Assembly (NCBI RefSeq): GCF_003024685.1
Contig: NZ_PYLQ01000015.1
Location: forward strand, 422 to 64,421
DNA: 64,000 nt
From: Faecalibacillus intestinalis
GTDB taxonomy: Bacteria > Bacillota_I > Bacilli_A > Erysipelotrichales > Coprobacillaceae
Reading direction: 5' to 3'
The position numbers and the translations under genes were made by a program. Within the stretch, counting starts at the first letter, position 1; each line of letters opens with the position of its first letter. Below, one piece after another: positions 46,514 to 55,346 of this stretch. The notes under the pieces were generated by a model, which did no database searches, was not told the DNA's origin, and saw nothing but the letters and a program-made list of their open reading frames with translations.

Positions 46514-47377
46514 AAAGTCTAAAGCTTCTTTTACAACATCAATTGGCATATCTTGATCTGTCCATAATTTAAATGAAGCAGCTCCTTGATAAAGCATCAT
46601 TCCTAGACCATTAATTGTTTTACATCCTATTTTTTCAGCTTCTTCTAATAATTTTGTTTTTTCTGGCATATAAATAACATCTGAAACAATTAAATCTTTT
46701 CTTAAATAAGAAGTATCTGGTAAAACCATTTTCCCTTCTAATTTACCCATACCTACATTTGTTGCATTTGTAAAAATAACTGACTCATTGATTTCTTTTC
46801 TTAATGTTTCATGATCATTTAAATCAAATAATTGTGCTTTACATTGAGTTTGTGAATTGATTTTTTCTACATTTTCTAAAGCACGTTCCCATGAAGCATC
46901 TTTAATGTTAAAAATACTAATTTCTTTAACACCATCTAATGCAGCTTGCATGACGATTGCAGTAGCTGCTCCACCTGCACCAACAATTGTCATCTTTTTA
47001 CCAATAATATCAATTCCTTGATCTTTTAAAGCTGTCATATAACCTGTTCCATCTGTAATAGTTCCAGTTAAAACACCATGATCATTAATAACAGTATTAA
47101 TAGCGCCACACATTTTAGCAATTGGTGTAATATGATCTAAATATTGTCCAATTGTTGTTTTATAAGGCATAGATACATTCCATCCTCTTACATTTAAAGC
47201 TTTGAAACCTTTAACCGCATCTTCTAATTGATCTGGTTGAATATCAAAAGCTAAATAAGCATAATCTAATCCTAAAGCACGACAAGCAGCATTGTGCATC
47301 ACTGGTGATTTAGAATGTCTAATTGGTGTTGCTACTAAACCTAATAATTCTGTATGTCCTGTAATTCTTTTTTCCAT
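46511..47377 (-). CDS. aroE: Shikimate dehydrogenase
   Basis: This 288-aa enzyme reduces 3-dehydroshikimate to shikimate. The substrate domain starts LGLVATPIRHSKSPVMHN (the S-x-S-P motif), and the catalytic Lys lies in NVSMPYKT. INTVINDHG and TDGTGY carry the conserved Asp, and GAGGAATAIV is the nucleotide-binding turn. The C-terminal LYQGAASFKLWTD has the usual Gln. It is closer to the YdiB-like quinate/shikimate branch. The start is ATG behind GGGGGAAAT. It is transcribed alone under a T-box leader, so expression rises when charged tRNA is short. Confidence 0.93.
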   Translation of the reverse strand: MEKRITGHTELLGLVATPIRHSKSPVMHNAACRALGLDYAYLAFDIQPDQLEDAVKGFKALNVRGWNVSMPYKTTIGQYLDHITPIAKMCGAINTVINDHGVLTGTITDGTGYMTALKDQGIDIIGKKMTIVGAGGAATAIVMQAALDGVKEISIFNIKDASWERALENVEKINSQTQCKAQLFDLNDHETLRKEINESVIFTNATNVGMGKLEGKMVLPDTSYLRKDLIVSDVIYMPEKTKLLEEAEKIGCKTINGLGMMLYQGAASFKLWTDQDMPIDVVKEALDF

Positions 47378-47400
47378 TTTTATTTCCCCCATATATTAAT

Positions 47401-47645
47401 AAAAAAGTCTCTTCATCCCATAAGGACGAAAGAGACCATCGCGTTACCACCTTACTTCGTTATTATTTCACAATAATAACCTTACTAAGTACCTACATAC
47501 TCATACACGTTAACGGGTGTTCCCGGAGATATCTACTTACTTCAATACTCTACTCCAAGAGGAATTCAATCATCAAACATAACTTTTTTTCACCAACCAA
47601 AAGCTCTCTACTTATGTTTTGATCATCTACTACTTCTTTTCACTG
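47401..47645 (-). ncRNA. T-box leader of aroE, probable Phe specifier
   Basis: The 373-bp gap between aroE and the surface-protein gene is mostly this leader. On the minus strand it has an AGTAGAGAG stem I element and an 11-bp apical stem (ATCAAA...CATAA with TTATGTTTGAT). The specifier GAA-TTC-CTC lies before TTGGAG, with TTC at 47562-47564. The T-box AAGGTGGTAACGCG (47440-47453) and the terminator arms GTCTCTTTCGTCC/GGATGAAGAGAC with six T complete it. TGGT in the T-box suits a tRNA with discriminator A, as in tRNA-Phe; tRNA-Trp (G73) would not match. Confidence 0.88.
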
Positions 47646-47656
47646 TATTTATTTGT

Positions 47657-47685
47657 ATTAAACCACTTCATCATTTATTTGTCAA
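47657..47685 (-). promoter_or_regulatory. Promoter of the aroE T-box transcript
   Basis: -35 TTGACA (47680-47685), a 17-bp gap, -10 TTTAAT (47657-47662), shortly before the leader. Confidence 0.65.
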
Positions 47686-47713
47686 AGATTTTTTATATCT
47701 ATTAATATACCTA

Positions 47714-47746
47714 ATAAAAGATATCGCCTACTATGACGATATCTTC
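47714..47746 (-). terminator. Terminator of the surface-protein gene
   Basis: On the minus strand, AAGATATCG and CGATATCTT, a 9-bp stem with a 10-nt loop, then TTTATTAG. Confidence 0.7.
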
Positions 47747-47750
47747 TTAA

Positions 47751-49484
47751 TTAAGCTGTTTTCTTTTTATTTAAATAAATTAAAACTATCAAACTTCCTA
47801 CCAATAATAAAGTAATACCTATAATATTTGTATTATCACCTGTATTTACCTTTTTAACTTCTTGTTTATTTTCAGCTTTTACATTTTCTTGATTATTTGA
47901 TATGGTATCTTTCTTTTCATTATTATCTTTTGTTTGTTCTTTAATGATTAAAGTTGTTGTTGCATAACCATCTTTAAATGTTACTTTTACATGATGTGTT
48001 CCTACAGCAAGTGTATTTAAATACATATCATCAAAAGTAATAATTGTAGAACCTTTTGTTACTTTATAATGTACTTTATCAACTTCTTGATCATCTACTT
48101 CTACTTTTACATTTTCTGTATATTCATGATCTATTCTTATTGAAATATCTTTTCCACTTTCTTTAACAAAAGTTTCTCCTTCACCTTCAATAACTTTATA
48201 AGAAATATTTTTCTTTACAAGTCCTTCAATAGCTTTATTAATTGCATCTGCATAACCATCTACTGTTGTTTGTTCCGTAATATTCTTTCCTTCTTCTACT
48301 AAAGCAAGAGCATCTTTTAATGTCTTTACTGTTTCATCTGTATAGATATTTAAATCATTTGGTACTTTAGCTTTTGCTTCATTGACTTTTGTATAGTCAG
48401 CAGGTTTATATTTTAAACCTACAATAGCATTTTCAATTGATGTTGCATAACCATTAACAGCAATTTGTTCAGTAACATCCTTATCTTCTACAACAGCTGC
48501 TAAAGCATCTTGTAATGCTTTTACCGATTCATCCGTATAAACGCTTAAATCAGCTGGTACTTTTGATTTTGCTTCATTAACTTTTGTATAATCAGCTTTT
48601 TCAATTGTTACTGTTCCTTGCGTGTTACTTTTAGAATTCACATATAATTGGTTGCCTTCTTTTAAAATAATGTTTCCTTTTTTTATTGTTAAATTTCCAT
48701 TTGCCAACGCTATACCTATTGAACTGTCTTTAAAATCTATTGTACCTGTTGTTTCAATGTAAACGTCTTTTTTGTATGTATTATTTCCTGAACACATTCC
48801 ATATAATTTGGCTGATACATCAATATTCCCTCCAGTTATCTTTATTCCTGTCGTTGGATTTGGATGTCCTGTTCCTGTAGCAAATATACCTACTCTGTTT
48901 GAAATAATATCTACTGTCCCACTAGATATTTCGATACTTCCACATGCATAGAGTCCATCTGTCCAACCATCGTCACTTACCTGTGAGGTATCAACTTTGA
49001 CATATCCACCGTCAACTTTTATAGTTTGCATAGTAATTATGCTGCCTCCAATAGCATTAACTGTTCCACTTTCAAATAAAAGATCATTAGCATCTATTGT
49101 TGGTAATTCTTTCTTAGAGTTTAATTCTAATAATCCATTGCCACCAAATATAATAAATCCCGGACCATCCTTTTTGCCATAAATGACTGTTTTGCTAGAT
49201 ATAAGCTTGTTATTTCCATTTGATACAATATGTATATCTCTATCAGATGGTAAAACAATGCTCATGTTATCACCCGTATTAAAATTCACATTTGTTAATG
49301 TTAATGTATTTGTAGTTGAATTCCAACTCCATCCTTCTTCTTTATTTTCCTCATCTTGAATAAATTTGCTTACGTCTAATGTTGTTGTTCTTTCTATCGT
49401 ACTTGTCGCAAATACTTTTGTTGGACAAAAGCATATAGCTACGATCATCAACAACATTGATAAAAATATTTTTTTGATTTTCAT
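47751..49484 (-). CDS. Cell-surface protein with beta-helix-like N-domain and FIVAR-type repeats
   Basis: This 577-aa exported protein has a signal peptide (residues 1-26). A beta-rich region (about 27-285) is full of Gly/Asn turns, as in Cthe_2159-type carbohydrate-binding or beta-helix domains. Two FIVAR-like repeats of about 60-65 aa (ADYTKVNEAK.KVP.DL..YTDE.VK.L.DAL) are near 290-425. An Ig-like X-domain follows (about 430-520, KVEVDDQEVDKVHY...TLAVGTHHVKVTF), then a Lys/Glu linker. The end is VNTGD, a hydrophobic helix and KKK, a sortase-type tail with NTGD in place of LPxTG. It is probably wall-anchored and may bind host or plant glycans; the ligand is unknown. It is monocistronic. Confidence 0.8.
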   Translation of the reverse strand: MKIKKIFLSMLLMIVAICFCPTKVFATSTIERTTTLDVSKFIQDEENKEEGWSWNSTTNTLTLTNVNFNTGDNMSIVLPSDRDIHIVSNGNNKLISSKTVIYGKKDGPGFIIFGGNGLLELNSKKELPTIDANDLLFESGTVNAIGGSIITMQTIKVDGGYVKVDTSQVSDDGWTDGLYACGSIEISSGTVDIISNRVGIFATGTGHPNPTTGIKITGGNIDVSAKLYGMCSGNNTYKKDVYIETTGTIDFKDSSIGIALANGNLTIKKGNIILKEGNQLYVNSKSNTQGTVTIEKADYTKVNEAKSKVPADLSVYTDESVKALQDALAAVVEDKDVTEQIAVNGYATSIENAIVGLKYKPADYTKVNEAKAKVPNDLNIYTDETVKTLKDALALVEEGKNITEQTTVDGYADAINKAIEGLVKKNISYKVIEGEGETFVKESGKDISIRIDHEYTENVKVEVDDQEVDKVHYKVTKGSTIITFDDMYLNTLAVGTHHVKVTFKDGYATTTLIIKEQTKDNNEKKDTISNNQENVKAENKQEVKKVNTGDNTNIIGITLLLVGSLIVLIYLNKKKTA

Positions 49485-49614
49485 TTGAATTTTTCCTTTC
49501 TTTTTCTTAATTGAGACTTATTGTACCATATTAAATCATTAAATAATGAGACTATGTGTCTCCTTTGTCTAAATTGTAGCGTAAGCTCTTTCAATTGTCA
49601 ATTATTGACATAAT

Positions 49615-49634
49615 AAAAAGATGTTTTCACATCT
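49615..49634 (-). terminator. Terminator of the first GNAT gene
   Basis: On the minus strand, AGATG, loop TGAAAA, CATCT, then TTTTATT; the stem is short. Confidence 0.55.
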
Positions 49635-50031
49635 CTTTTTTCATCCAAGTATGTGGACAAAATTCATCATAATCTATTTCACCATAAGCTTTAAAGCCTA
49701 ATTTTTCATAAAAAGGTTTAGCTTGTAATTGCGCATGTAAACAAACATTTCCTTGAATTAAAGAACAAGCAGTTTTAACAATATATTGTCCTACCTTTTT
49801 ACCTCTATATTCTTTAATCACTGCTATTCTTCCAATAACATTTGCTTGTAAAGGATCATCATAATAATAGCGACACGTTCCAATTGCTTTTTGATGATCA
49901 AAAACAACAAGATGTTTACATACTTCATCTAAATCATCAAATTCATCTTTAAATCCTTGTTCTTCCATAAAAACTTTAATTCTATTTTTTTTTGCTTCTT
50001 GAGGCAATTGATCATAAATTTTATAATTCAT
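49627..50031 (-). CDS. GNAT-family N-acetyltransferase
   Basis: This 134-aa protein is of the YjcF/ElaA-like acetyltransferase type. It has the acetyl-CoA loop IAVIKEYRGKKVGQYIV (about 73-89; R/Q-x-x-G-x-G/A with Lys variant) and the closing FYEKLGFKAYGE. It transfers acetyl from acetyl-CoA to an amine; the target is unknown. It lies nine bases after the AEC carrier gene and is probably co-transcribed with it. Confidence 0.85.
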   Translation of the reverse strand: MNYKIYDQLPQEAKKNRIKVFMEEQGFKDEFDDLDEVCKHLVVFDHQKAIGTCRYYYDDPLQANVIGRIAVIKEYRGKKVGQYIVKTACSLIQGNVCLHAQLQAKPFYEKLGFKAYGEIDYDEFCPHTWMKKEM

Positions 50032-50040
50032 ATTTTTCTC

Positions 50041-50964
50041 CTATAATAACATTGTTGCGACAACAATTGGAATTGTAATCACTGATAATAAAGTTGAAAC
50101 AACAATATTTCTTGTAACGATTTTTACATTTGCATTATATTGTGTTGCCAGCATTAAAACCATTGATCCTACTGGCATCGCATTTGTAATAATTGTAATA
50201 TTAGCATAATAAGCATCAATGTGTAATAAACGACACATGATCATTGTTACAAAAGGAACAATCATTAAACGAACAAAAGCAAAGACATAACTACGCCAAT
50301 CTGTAAAACTATCTTTAATAGGATAAACAGCTAATGATGAACCAATCATCATCATTGAAAGTGGAGCTGTAAGTGAACCAACACTATTAATCGTATCCAT
50401 AAGTACACTAGGAAGTTGAATATCGAATAAGTAAATAAATATTCCTACAAAAATCAAAATAATTCCTGGTGTTAATAATTGTTTAAAATTTAATTTAAAT
50501 TCACTATCGTCTCCTTTTGTTAGACACATAATAGCGTATGTATACACAAAAAAGTTAAAAGCCATATGAATAAGTGATGCATAGAAAACAGCTTCTTGTC
50601 CAAAAACATCTAATAAAACAGGATATCCCATAAATCCTGTATTCGCAAAAACGACCATACATTCATAAACAGGCCAATCTTTTTTAGGAAATGGAAAGAT
50701 TCGATTAATGATTTTCCCTAAAATAATAAAACCGATATACATTAAAATACCTGCACCTATCATTAAAAAGACAATACTTTTATTACTTCCTTCAACCCCC
50801 GCAATAGAACTAATAATCAACATTGGTGAAGCAACATTGACAATTAAAGCTGATATTTTTTTATTTGTATATTCATCAAAAATATGACATTTAAATAAAA
50901 CAAATCCTAAAATAAGTAATAAAAACAATTTTAACATTGTTTGAAAGACAACCATGATATCCAT
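50041..50964 (-). CDS. AEC-family (auxin efflux carrier-like) transporter
   Basis: This 307-aa membrane protein has ten predicted helices in two five-helix repeats. Family features include SPMLIISSIAG, FANTGFMGYPVL (about 106-117) and the C-terminal AMPVGSMVLMLATQY. Bacterial members move malate, malonate or other organic acids; the substrate is not readable. It starts behind GAGGGGGAAATTT. It is first in a two-gene unit with the GNAT protein. Confidence 0.88.
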   Translation of the reverse strand: MDIMVVFQTMLKLFLLLILGFVLFKCHIFDEYTNKKISALIVNVASPMLIISSIAGVEGSNKSIVFLMIGAGILMYIGFIILGKIINRIFPFPKKDWPVYECMVVFANTGFMGYPVLLDVFGQEAVFYASLIHMAFNFFVYTYAIMCLTKGDDSEFKLNFKQLLTPGIILIFVGIFIYLFDIQLPSVLMDTINSVGSLTAPLSMMMIGSSLAVYPIKDSFTDWRSYVFAFVRLMIVPFVTMIMCRLLHIDAYYANITIITNAMPVGSMVLMLATQYNANVKIVTRNIVVSTLLSVITIPIVVATMLL

Positions 50965-51068
50965 AAATTTCCCCCTCTATAAATCCTTACTATCTTATCA
51001 CAATTCAATTTTTTCTTTTGTTTTTTTCAAAAAACTAAAATAATATCATTTTTGCCTGTGTATCATAA

Positions 51069-51113
51069 CAAAAAAATTGTAATAAAAGGGGTAATCCCAA
51101 ATTATTACAATCT
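51069..51113 (-). terminator. Terminator of the Pr6Pr-type gene
   Basis: On the minus strand, ATTGTAATAA and TTATTACAAT, a perfect 10-bp stem with an inner GGGATTACCCC mini-stem, then TTTTTTT. Confidence 0.85.
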
Positions 51114-51133
51114 TTTAATTATTCTAACAAAGA

Positions 51134-51811
51134 TTAATATAAATCTTTCTTTGTTCTCTTTAATTTTAAAAATAAAGTACCTAAACCAATAAAAATAATT
51201 AATAAAACAACAATCATATAGAAAGTTCCAATACCTAATGTTTTTGAACCTAATAAAGATAAATCAAATCCAAACCATCCTGTTGGTGCACCATAATTTA
51301 AAAAATTATAAGGAGCCAACATATCCTTGTACCATCTTATATGAAAAACATTTCCTAAAACAATCACATAACCTACATAAACAAGTGGTGGTACTACTGA
51401 ATAATAAACATGTTTTTCATCTGGTCTATAGTGTTCACTAAATAATAGAAAATCAATAATAGCAAGAACTGGTGTAATAAAATGTACACATAAACTTCCT
51501 GCTCCATTATTTAAATAGGCACCAATAAATCCTTGACTATTCGTTGGTGCAAGTAACAACATATAAACAAAGAACGTTAATGTAATGGAAATCGTTGCCA
51601 TAAATTTAATAAGGTACATCCCTTGTGGTATATATTTTACTTTTTTTAGATCATAAATAATGAAGATCACTAACATAATATCTATAAAGATATTGGATAA
51701 ATTCGTAAAATACGTAAAAAACATCCAATGATCTAATGATTGTAACATTCCATAAAGAGATGCGACTACTGCAATGATTTTCATTATTAAAGATATCTTA
51801 CTCTTTTTCAT
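51134..51811 (-). CDS. Pr6Pr-type six-helix membrane protein
   Basis: This 225-aa protein has about six to seven membrane segments. It shows the pattern of the Pr6Pr/FAR-17a family: FFTYFTNLSNIFIDI near residues 31-45, HFITPVLAIIDFLLF near 110-124, and the late YKDMLAPYNFLNYG...GWFGFDLS. Function in bacteria is unknown. The start is the ATG behind GGGTGATAAAA rather than 15 codons upstream. It follows the lysine-type transporter gene by 51 bp; no terminator was seen between them. Confidence 0.7.
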   Translation of the reverse strand: MKKSKISLIMKIIAVVASLYGMLQSLDHWMFFTYFTNLSNIFIDIMLVIFIIYDLKKVKYIPQGMYLIKFMATISITLTFFVYMLLLAPTNSQGFIGAYLNNGAGSLCVHFITPVLAIIDFLLFSEHYRPDEKHVYYSVVPPLVYVGYVIVLGNVFHIRWYKDMLAPYNFLNYGAPTGWFGFDLSLLGSKTLGIGTFYMIVVLLIIFIGLGTLFLKLKRTKKDLY

Positions 51812-51862
51812 TTTTATCACCCGCAACACTATACCACAATATATTTTGATGTTCAAATGTTT

Positions 51863-53359
51863 TTATGAACTCTTTTTTTGATAAAGACGAATTACAAAAA
51901 TAATGATGCTTAATGAAACAAAAGCAACAAATAGTGTTAATAATACATTTTGTGTAAATCCAGCAACAAGATATCCTATAAAACAAGCACTTGCGACAAC
52001 TAAGGCATATGGAATTTGAGTGGTTACATGATAAAGATGATTACACTTTGCCCCTGTAGAAGCCATAATTGTCGTATCTGAAATAGGTGAAATATGATCA
52101 CCACAAACGGCACCTGCAAGAATGGAAGCAATGGAAATCACCAACATTGTTGATCCTTCTGGAAATAAAGAAGTTGCCATCGGAATCAAAATACCAAAAG
52201 TTCCCCAAGATGTCCCTGTTGAAAAAGAAAGACCTGCCCCAACAATAAATAAACATGCTGGTAAAATAGCTGTTGAAATAGAAGCAGATTGTAACGTATT
52301 ATAAACAAATGCTCCTGCTTGTAACTGATTAGAAACTAAATCTCCTAAAGACCATGCAAGAACCAAAATCAAAATAGACGGAACCATTGCTTTAAAACCT
52401 TCAGGAATACATTCTACAAATTCATTATAAGAAATAATTTTTCTTGGAATATATAAAATAAAGACAAAGATCAAAGTAACAAATGTACCATAAACAAGCC
52501 CTCTTGAAGCATCACATTGACTAAAAGCAGTAATTAAATCTTTTCCATCAAAGAATCCCCCAGTATAAATCATCCCAATAATACAACTCATAATTAAAAC
52601 AATAACAGGTAAAATCAAATCTAGAACTTTCCCCTTTTGATTATAAGAAATTTCTTCATTTGTCTGATAAGAATCATCCCCAAAACAAACATCGCCATTT
52701 TGAGCAGCTAATTCATGTTTTTTCATCTTTCCAAAATGAAACTCACTGCCAATAACATAACAAACCATGACAATTGTTAAAAGAGCATAAAGATTAAAAG
52801 GAATTGTATTTAAAAATAATTGAAAACCATCCCCTGAGGTATAACCACTTACAGCTGCAGCCCATGATGAAATAGGTGCAATAATACAAACAGGTGCTGC
52901 CGTACTATCAATAATATAGGCAAGCATTGCTCTTGAAACTTTAAATTCATCTGTAATTTCACGCATAACACTTCCAACTGTTAAACAGTTAAAGTAATCA
53001 TCAACAAAGATAACAACGCCTAAAATAAAAGTAGAAAACAAAGATTGTTTAGAAGATTTCATCTTCTTTTTAGCCCATTTTCCATAAGCTTGACTTCCTC
53101 CACTTTTAGTCATTAAAGTTACAATAATTCCTAACATTACTAAAAATATTAAAATTCCAATATTAGAAGGTTTACTTAAACAATTAACAACTGTATCAAA
53201 CAATAAATTTAAACTTTCAACAAGATGAAAATTTGTCAGTAATAAAGTTCCTGAAACAACTCCAATGAGTAATGAAATATAAACTTCTTTTGTTTTTAAA
53301 GCAAAAATAATTGCGATTACAGGCGGTAATAAAGCCCATATTGTCTTTACATAATTCAT
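51863..53359 (-). CDS. NhaC-family antiporter-like transporter under a lysine riboswitch (LysW type)
   Basis: This 498-aa, twelve-helix protein of the Na+/H+ antiporter NhaC family includes IFVDDYFNCLTVGSVMR, ISSWAAAVSGYTSGDG, STGTSWGTFGILIPMA and GDHISPISDTTIMASTGA, the family hallmarks. The gene is preceded by a lysine riboswitch. NhaC-type proteins behind L-boxes have been proposed from comparative genomics as lysine transporters (LysW). So lysine uptake, Na+- or H+-driven, is the best inference. The start was placed at the ATG behind GGAGGAAAAGA; the longer frame enters the riboswitch terminator. Confidence 0.85.
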   Translation of the reverse strand: MNYVKTIWALLPPVIAIIFALKTKEVYISLLIGVVSGTLLLTNFHLVESLNLLFDTVVNCLSKPSNIGILIFLVMLGIIVTLMTKSGGSQAYGKWAKKKMKSSKQSLFSTFILGVVIFVDDYFNCLTVGSVMREITDEFKVSRAMLAYIIDSTAAPVCIIAPISSWAAAVSGYTSGDGFQLFLNTIPFNLYALLTIVMVCYVIGSEFHFGKMKKHELAAQNGDVCFGDDSYQTNEEISYNQKGKVLDLILPVIVLIMSCIIGMIYTGGFFDGKDLITAFSQCDASRGLVYGTFVTLIFVFILYIPRKIISYNEFVECIPEGFKAMVPSILILVLAWSLGDLVSNQLQAGAFVYNTLQSASISTAILPACLFIVGAGLSFSTGTSWGTFGILIPMATSLFPEGSTMLVISIASILAGAVCGDHISPISDTTIMASTGAKCNHLYHVTTQIPYALVVASACFIGYLVAGFTQNVLLTLFVAFVSLSIIIFVIRLYQKKSS

Positions 53360-53372
53360 TCTTTTCCTCCAT

Positions 53373-53590
53373 AAAAAAAGTACCTTGAGAATATCAAAGT
53401 ACTTTACATACAAGATAGCTCTCCACTAAAAAGTGACAAGAAATTATATATTTTATAATTTCCCAGATAAATAACATTTGGTGCTGTTATTTTCTTCGGC
53501 ACGTTTCCCTTTCATTGTTGACTGTCACCAAACATTATCAACAATTACTCTTGATTCATGCACCTCTACCAATTCTTCTATTTTGTCTTT
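53373..53590 (-). ncRNA. Lysine riboswitch (L-box) with terminator
   Basis: On the minus strand the aptamer shows GGTAGAGGTGC near its 5' end and GAAAGGGAAACGTGCCGAAG. It then has a long P-type stem (GAAATTATAAAATATATAATTTC) and the closing TGTCAC...GTGGAGAGCTATC. The terminator AAAGTACTT, 10-nt loop, AAGGTACTTT and seven T (53373-53405) lies before the ribosome site. Lysine binding should terminate transcription of the NhaC-type gene. The rest of the 322-bp gap 53360-53681 is the promoter region of the M42 peptidase. Confidence 0.92.
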
Positions 53591-53657
53591 TCAAGAATAA
53601 CAAAGTCCAACATACTTGTCAATTAAAATGTATAAAAATAGATACAATTTAATATGT

Positions 53658-53663
53658 TATAAT
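53658..53663 (+). promoter_or_regulatory. -10 element of the M42 peptidase gene
   Basis: TATAAT preceded by TATGT, 18 bases before the ATG. No good -35 stands at 17 bp; the transcript would be nearly leaderless apart from GGAGG. Confidence 0.4.
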
Positions 53664-53681
53664 ACCTATGGAGGAATTGAT

Positions 53682-54698
53682 ATGAATAAATATATATTAG
53701 ATTTTTTAAAGGATATTATGGCAATAGATAGCCCTTCTGGCTATAGTAAGAAAGTAATTCACTATTGTCAAAAAGAAGCTGAAAAGTTAGGTTTTCAAAC
53801 AAAGAAAACGCATAAAGGAAATCTTGAAATTTATGTTGAAGGTCAAGATGATTATACGATTGGTTTTTGTGGACATGTTGATACTTTAGGATTAATGGTA
53901 AGAAGTATTAAAAGTGATGGTACATTAGCTTTTACAAATGTTGGTGGTCCAATTATTCCTACATTGGATGGTGAATATTGTCGTATTCATACAAGAGATG
54001 GTCAATGTTATACAGGAACAATTCTTTCTAATTATCCTGCTGTTCATGTTTATAAAGATGCTAAAAGTGCACCAAGAGATTGTGAAAATATGCATGTAAG
54101 AATTGATGAAGTAGTTAAAAATAAAGAAGATGTACAAGCTTTAGGTATTCAAAATGGTGATTATATTGCTTATGATCCTAAAACTGAAATTACAGAATCT
54201 GGTTTTATTAAATCACGTTTTTTAGATGATAAAATATCTGTCGCTATTTTATTTGGAATGCTTAAGCATTTAGCTAATAATCATATTAAACCCAAACATA
54301 ATCTCATTATTATTATTTCTACTTATGAAGAAGTAGGACACGGAAGTAGTTATATTCATCCTAATATTGATGAATTGATTGCTGTAGATATGGGGTGTAT
54401 TGGTGAAGATTTAGCTTGTAGTGAATATGATGTCAGTATTTGTGCTAAAGATGGTAGTGGCCCTTATGATTATGATTTAACTTCTAAACTCATTGAACTT
54501 GCAAGTACACATCAGTTACAATACGCTATTGATATTTATCCTTATTACAGCAGTGATGTTTCAGCCGCTTTACGTGGTGGTCAAAATATTAAAGGCGCTT
54601 TAATTGGCCCAGGTGTAGCAGCTAGTCATGGTATGGAAAGAACACATCTTCAAGCTGTAGAAAATACTTTAAAATTATTACTTGCTTATATAGCATAA
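53682..54698 (+). CDS. M42-family metallo-aminopeptidase
   Basis: This 338-aa cytosolic peptidase of the M42 (glutamyl aminopeptidase/cellulase M) family has the metal ligand His in CGHVDTLGLMV and Asp in FLDDKISVAI. The catalytic Glu pair is in STYEEVGHGSS, with a later AVDMGCIGEDL and HGMERTH. It releases N-terminal residues from peptides, a second peptidase after pepT to use imported oligopeptides. The start was chosen at the ATG behind GGAGGAATTGAT, 22 codons inside the longest frame. It is monocistronic. Confidence 0.92.
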   Translation: MNKYILDFLKDIMAIDSPSGYSKKVIHYCQKEAEKLGFQTKKTHKGNLEIYVEGQDDYTIGFCGHVDTLGLMVRSIKSDGTLAFTNVGGPIIPTLDGEYCRIHTRDGQCYTGTILSNYPAVHVYKDAKSAPRDCENMHVRIDEVVKNKEDVQALGIQNGDYIAYDPKTEITESGFIKSRFLDDKISVAILFGMLKHLANNHIKPKHNLIIIISTYEEVGHGSSYIHPNIDELIAVDMGCIGEDLACSEYDVSICAKDGSGPYDYDLTSKLIELASTHQLQYAIDIYPYYSSDVSAALRGGQNIKGALIGPGVAASHGMERTHLQAVENTLKLLLAYIA

Positions 54699-54728
54699 AA
54701 ATGTTGCCAAATGACAACATTTTTATTT
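54697..54728 (+). terminator. Bidirectional terminator after the M42 peptidase
   Basis: AAAAATGTTG (54697-54706), 8-nt loop, CAACATTTTT (54715-54724), reaching the stops of both convergent genes. Confidence 0.85.
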
Positions 54729-55346
54729 TACTTTAACACCAAGGATCCCTATTAAATCTACAGCTTGAAAATCATTAATAATCAATCCTTTTAAACTTGC
54801 TAGATCAAACATTGCCCCTTGTATTTGACATGTAGATAAATCTAATCCTTTATGATGTAATGAAGCAAGTTCACTTTGTATTAAATTTGTTTCATTAAAT
54901 TGTATTTTTTTAAAGTTTGCATCATAAAATGATGCTTCTTGTAAATCACAATGATCAAACATAACATTTAACAATTGACTTGATGATAAATTACTATAAC
55001 GTCCCTGACAATGATCAAATAAAACATCTTTTAAATTTGTTTCAATAAAAGAAGTTCCTGTTAATTTACAGTTTTTAAATTGTACACGATTTAAATATTG
55101 ATGATCAAAATTTTGATTTGATAGATCACATTTATCAAAAGTAACATCTATTAAATCAAGATGCTTTAATGAAACTTTAGTAAAATCAATATTTTCAAAG
55201 AGACAACCATCAAAAGTTAAATCTTGAATTATTGTTCTTTGTTGAATATTTTGATCAATATGAACATCTTGAAATTTCATTTTTTTTAAACATTCTTCAA
55301 AACTTGTTTTTTCTATATAGGATAGTTTAGGTGCAACTAACTTCAT
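54723..55346 (-). CDS. Pentapeptide-repeat protein
   Basis: This 207-aa protein has about 25 A(D/N)LXX-like pentapeptides between residues 30 and 195 (FDGCLFENIDFTKVSLKHLDLIDVTFDKCDLSNQNF...). It is predicted to form a right-handed quadrilateral beta-helix. Some members (Qnr, MfpA) mimic DNA and protect gyrase; many have no known role. The start is the ATG behind AAGGAGAAAAA, overlapping the stop of the preceding acetyltransferase by four bases (ATGA). Fluoroquinolone protection cannot be claimed from sequence alone. Confidence 0.9.
   Translation of the reverse strand: MKLVAPKLSYIEKTSFEECLKKMKFQDVHIDQNIQQRTIIQDLTFDGCLFENIDFTKVSLKHLDLIDVTFDKCDLSNQNFDHQYLNRVQFKNCKLTGTSFIETNLKDVLFDHCQGRYSNLSSSQLLNVMFDHCDLQEASFYDANFKKIQFNETNLIQSELASLHHKGLDLSTCQIQGAMFDLASLKGLIINDFQAVDLIGILGVKVK

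Noticed and set aside
47551-47564. TGG (Trp) as T-box specifier of aroE
   Set aside because: The TGG lies in the conserved TTGGAG after the specifier, and the TGGT acceptor contact fits discriminator A, not the G of tRNA-Trp.
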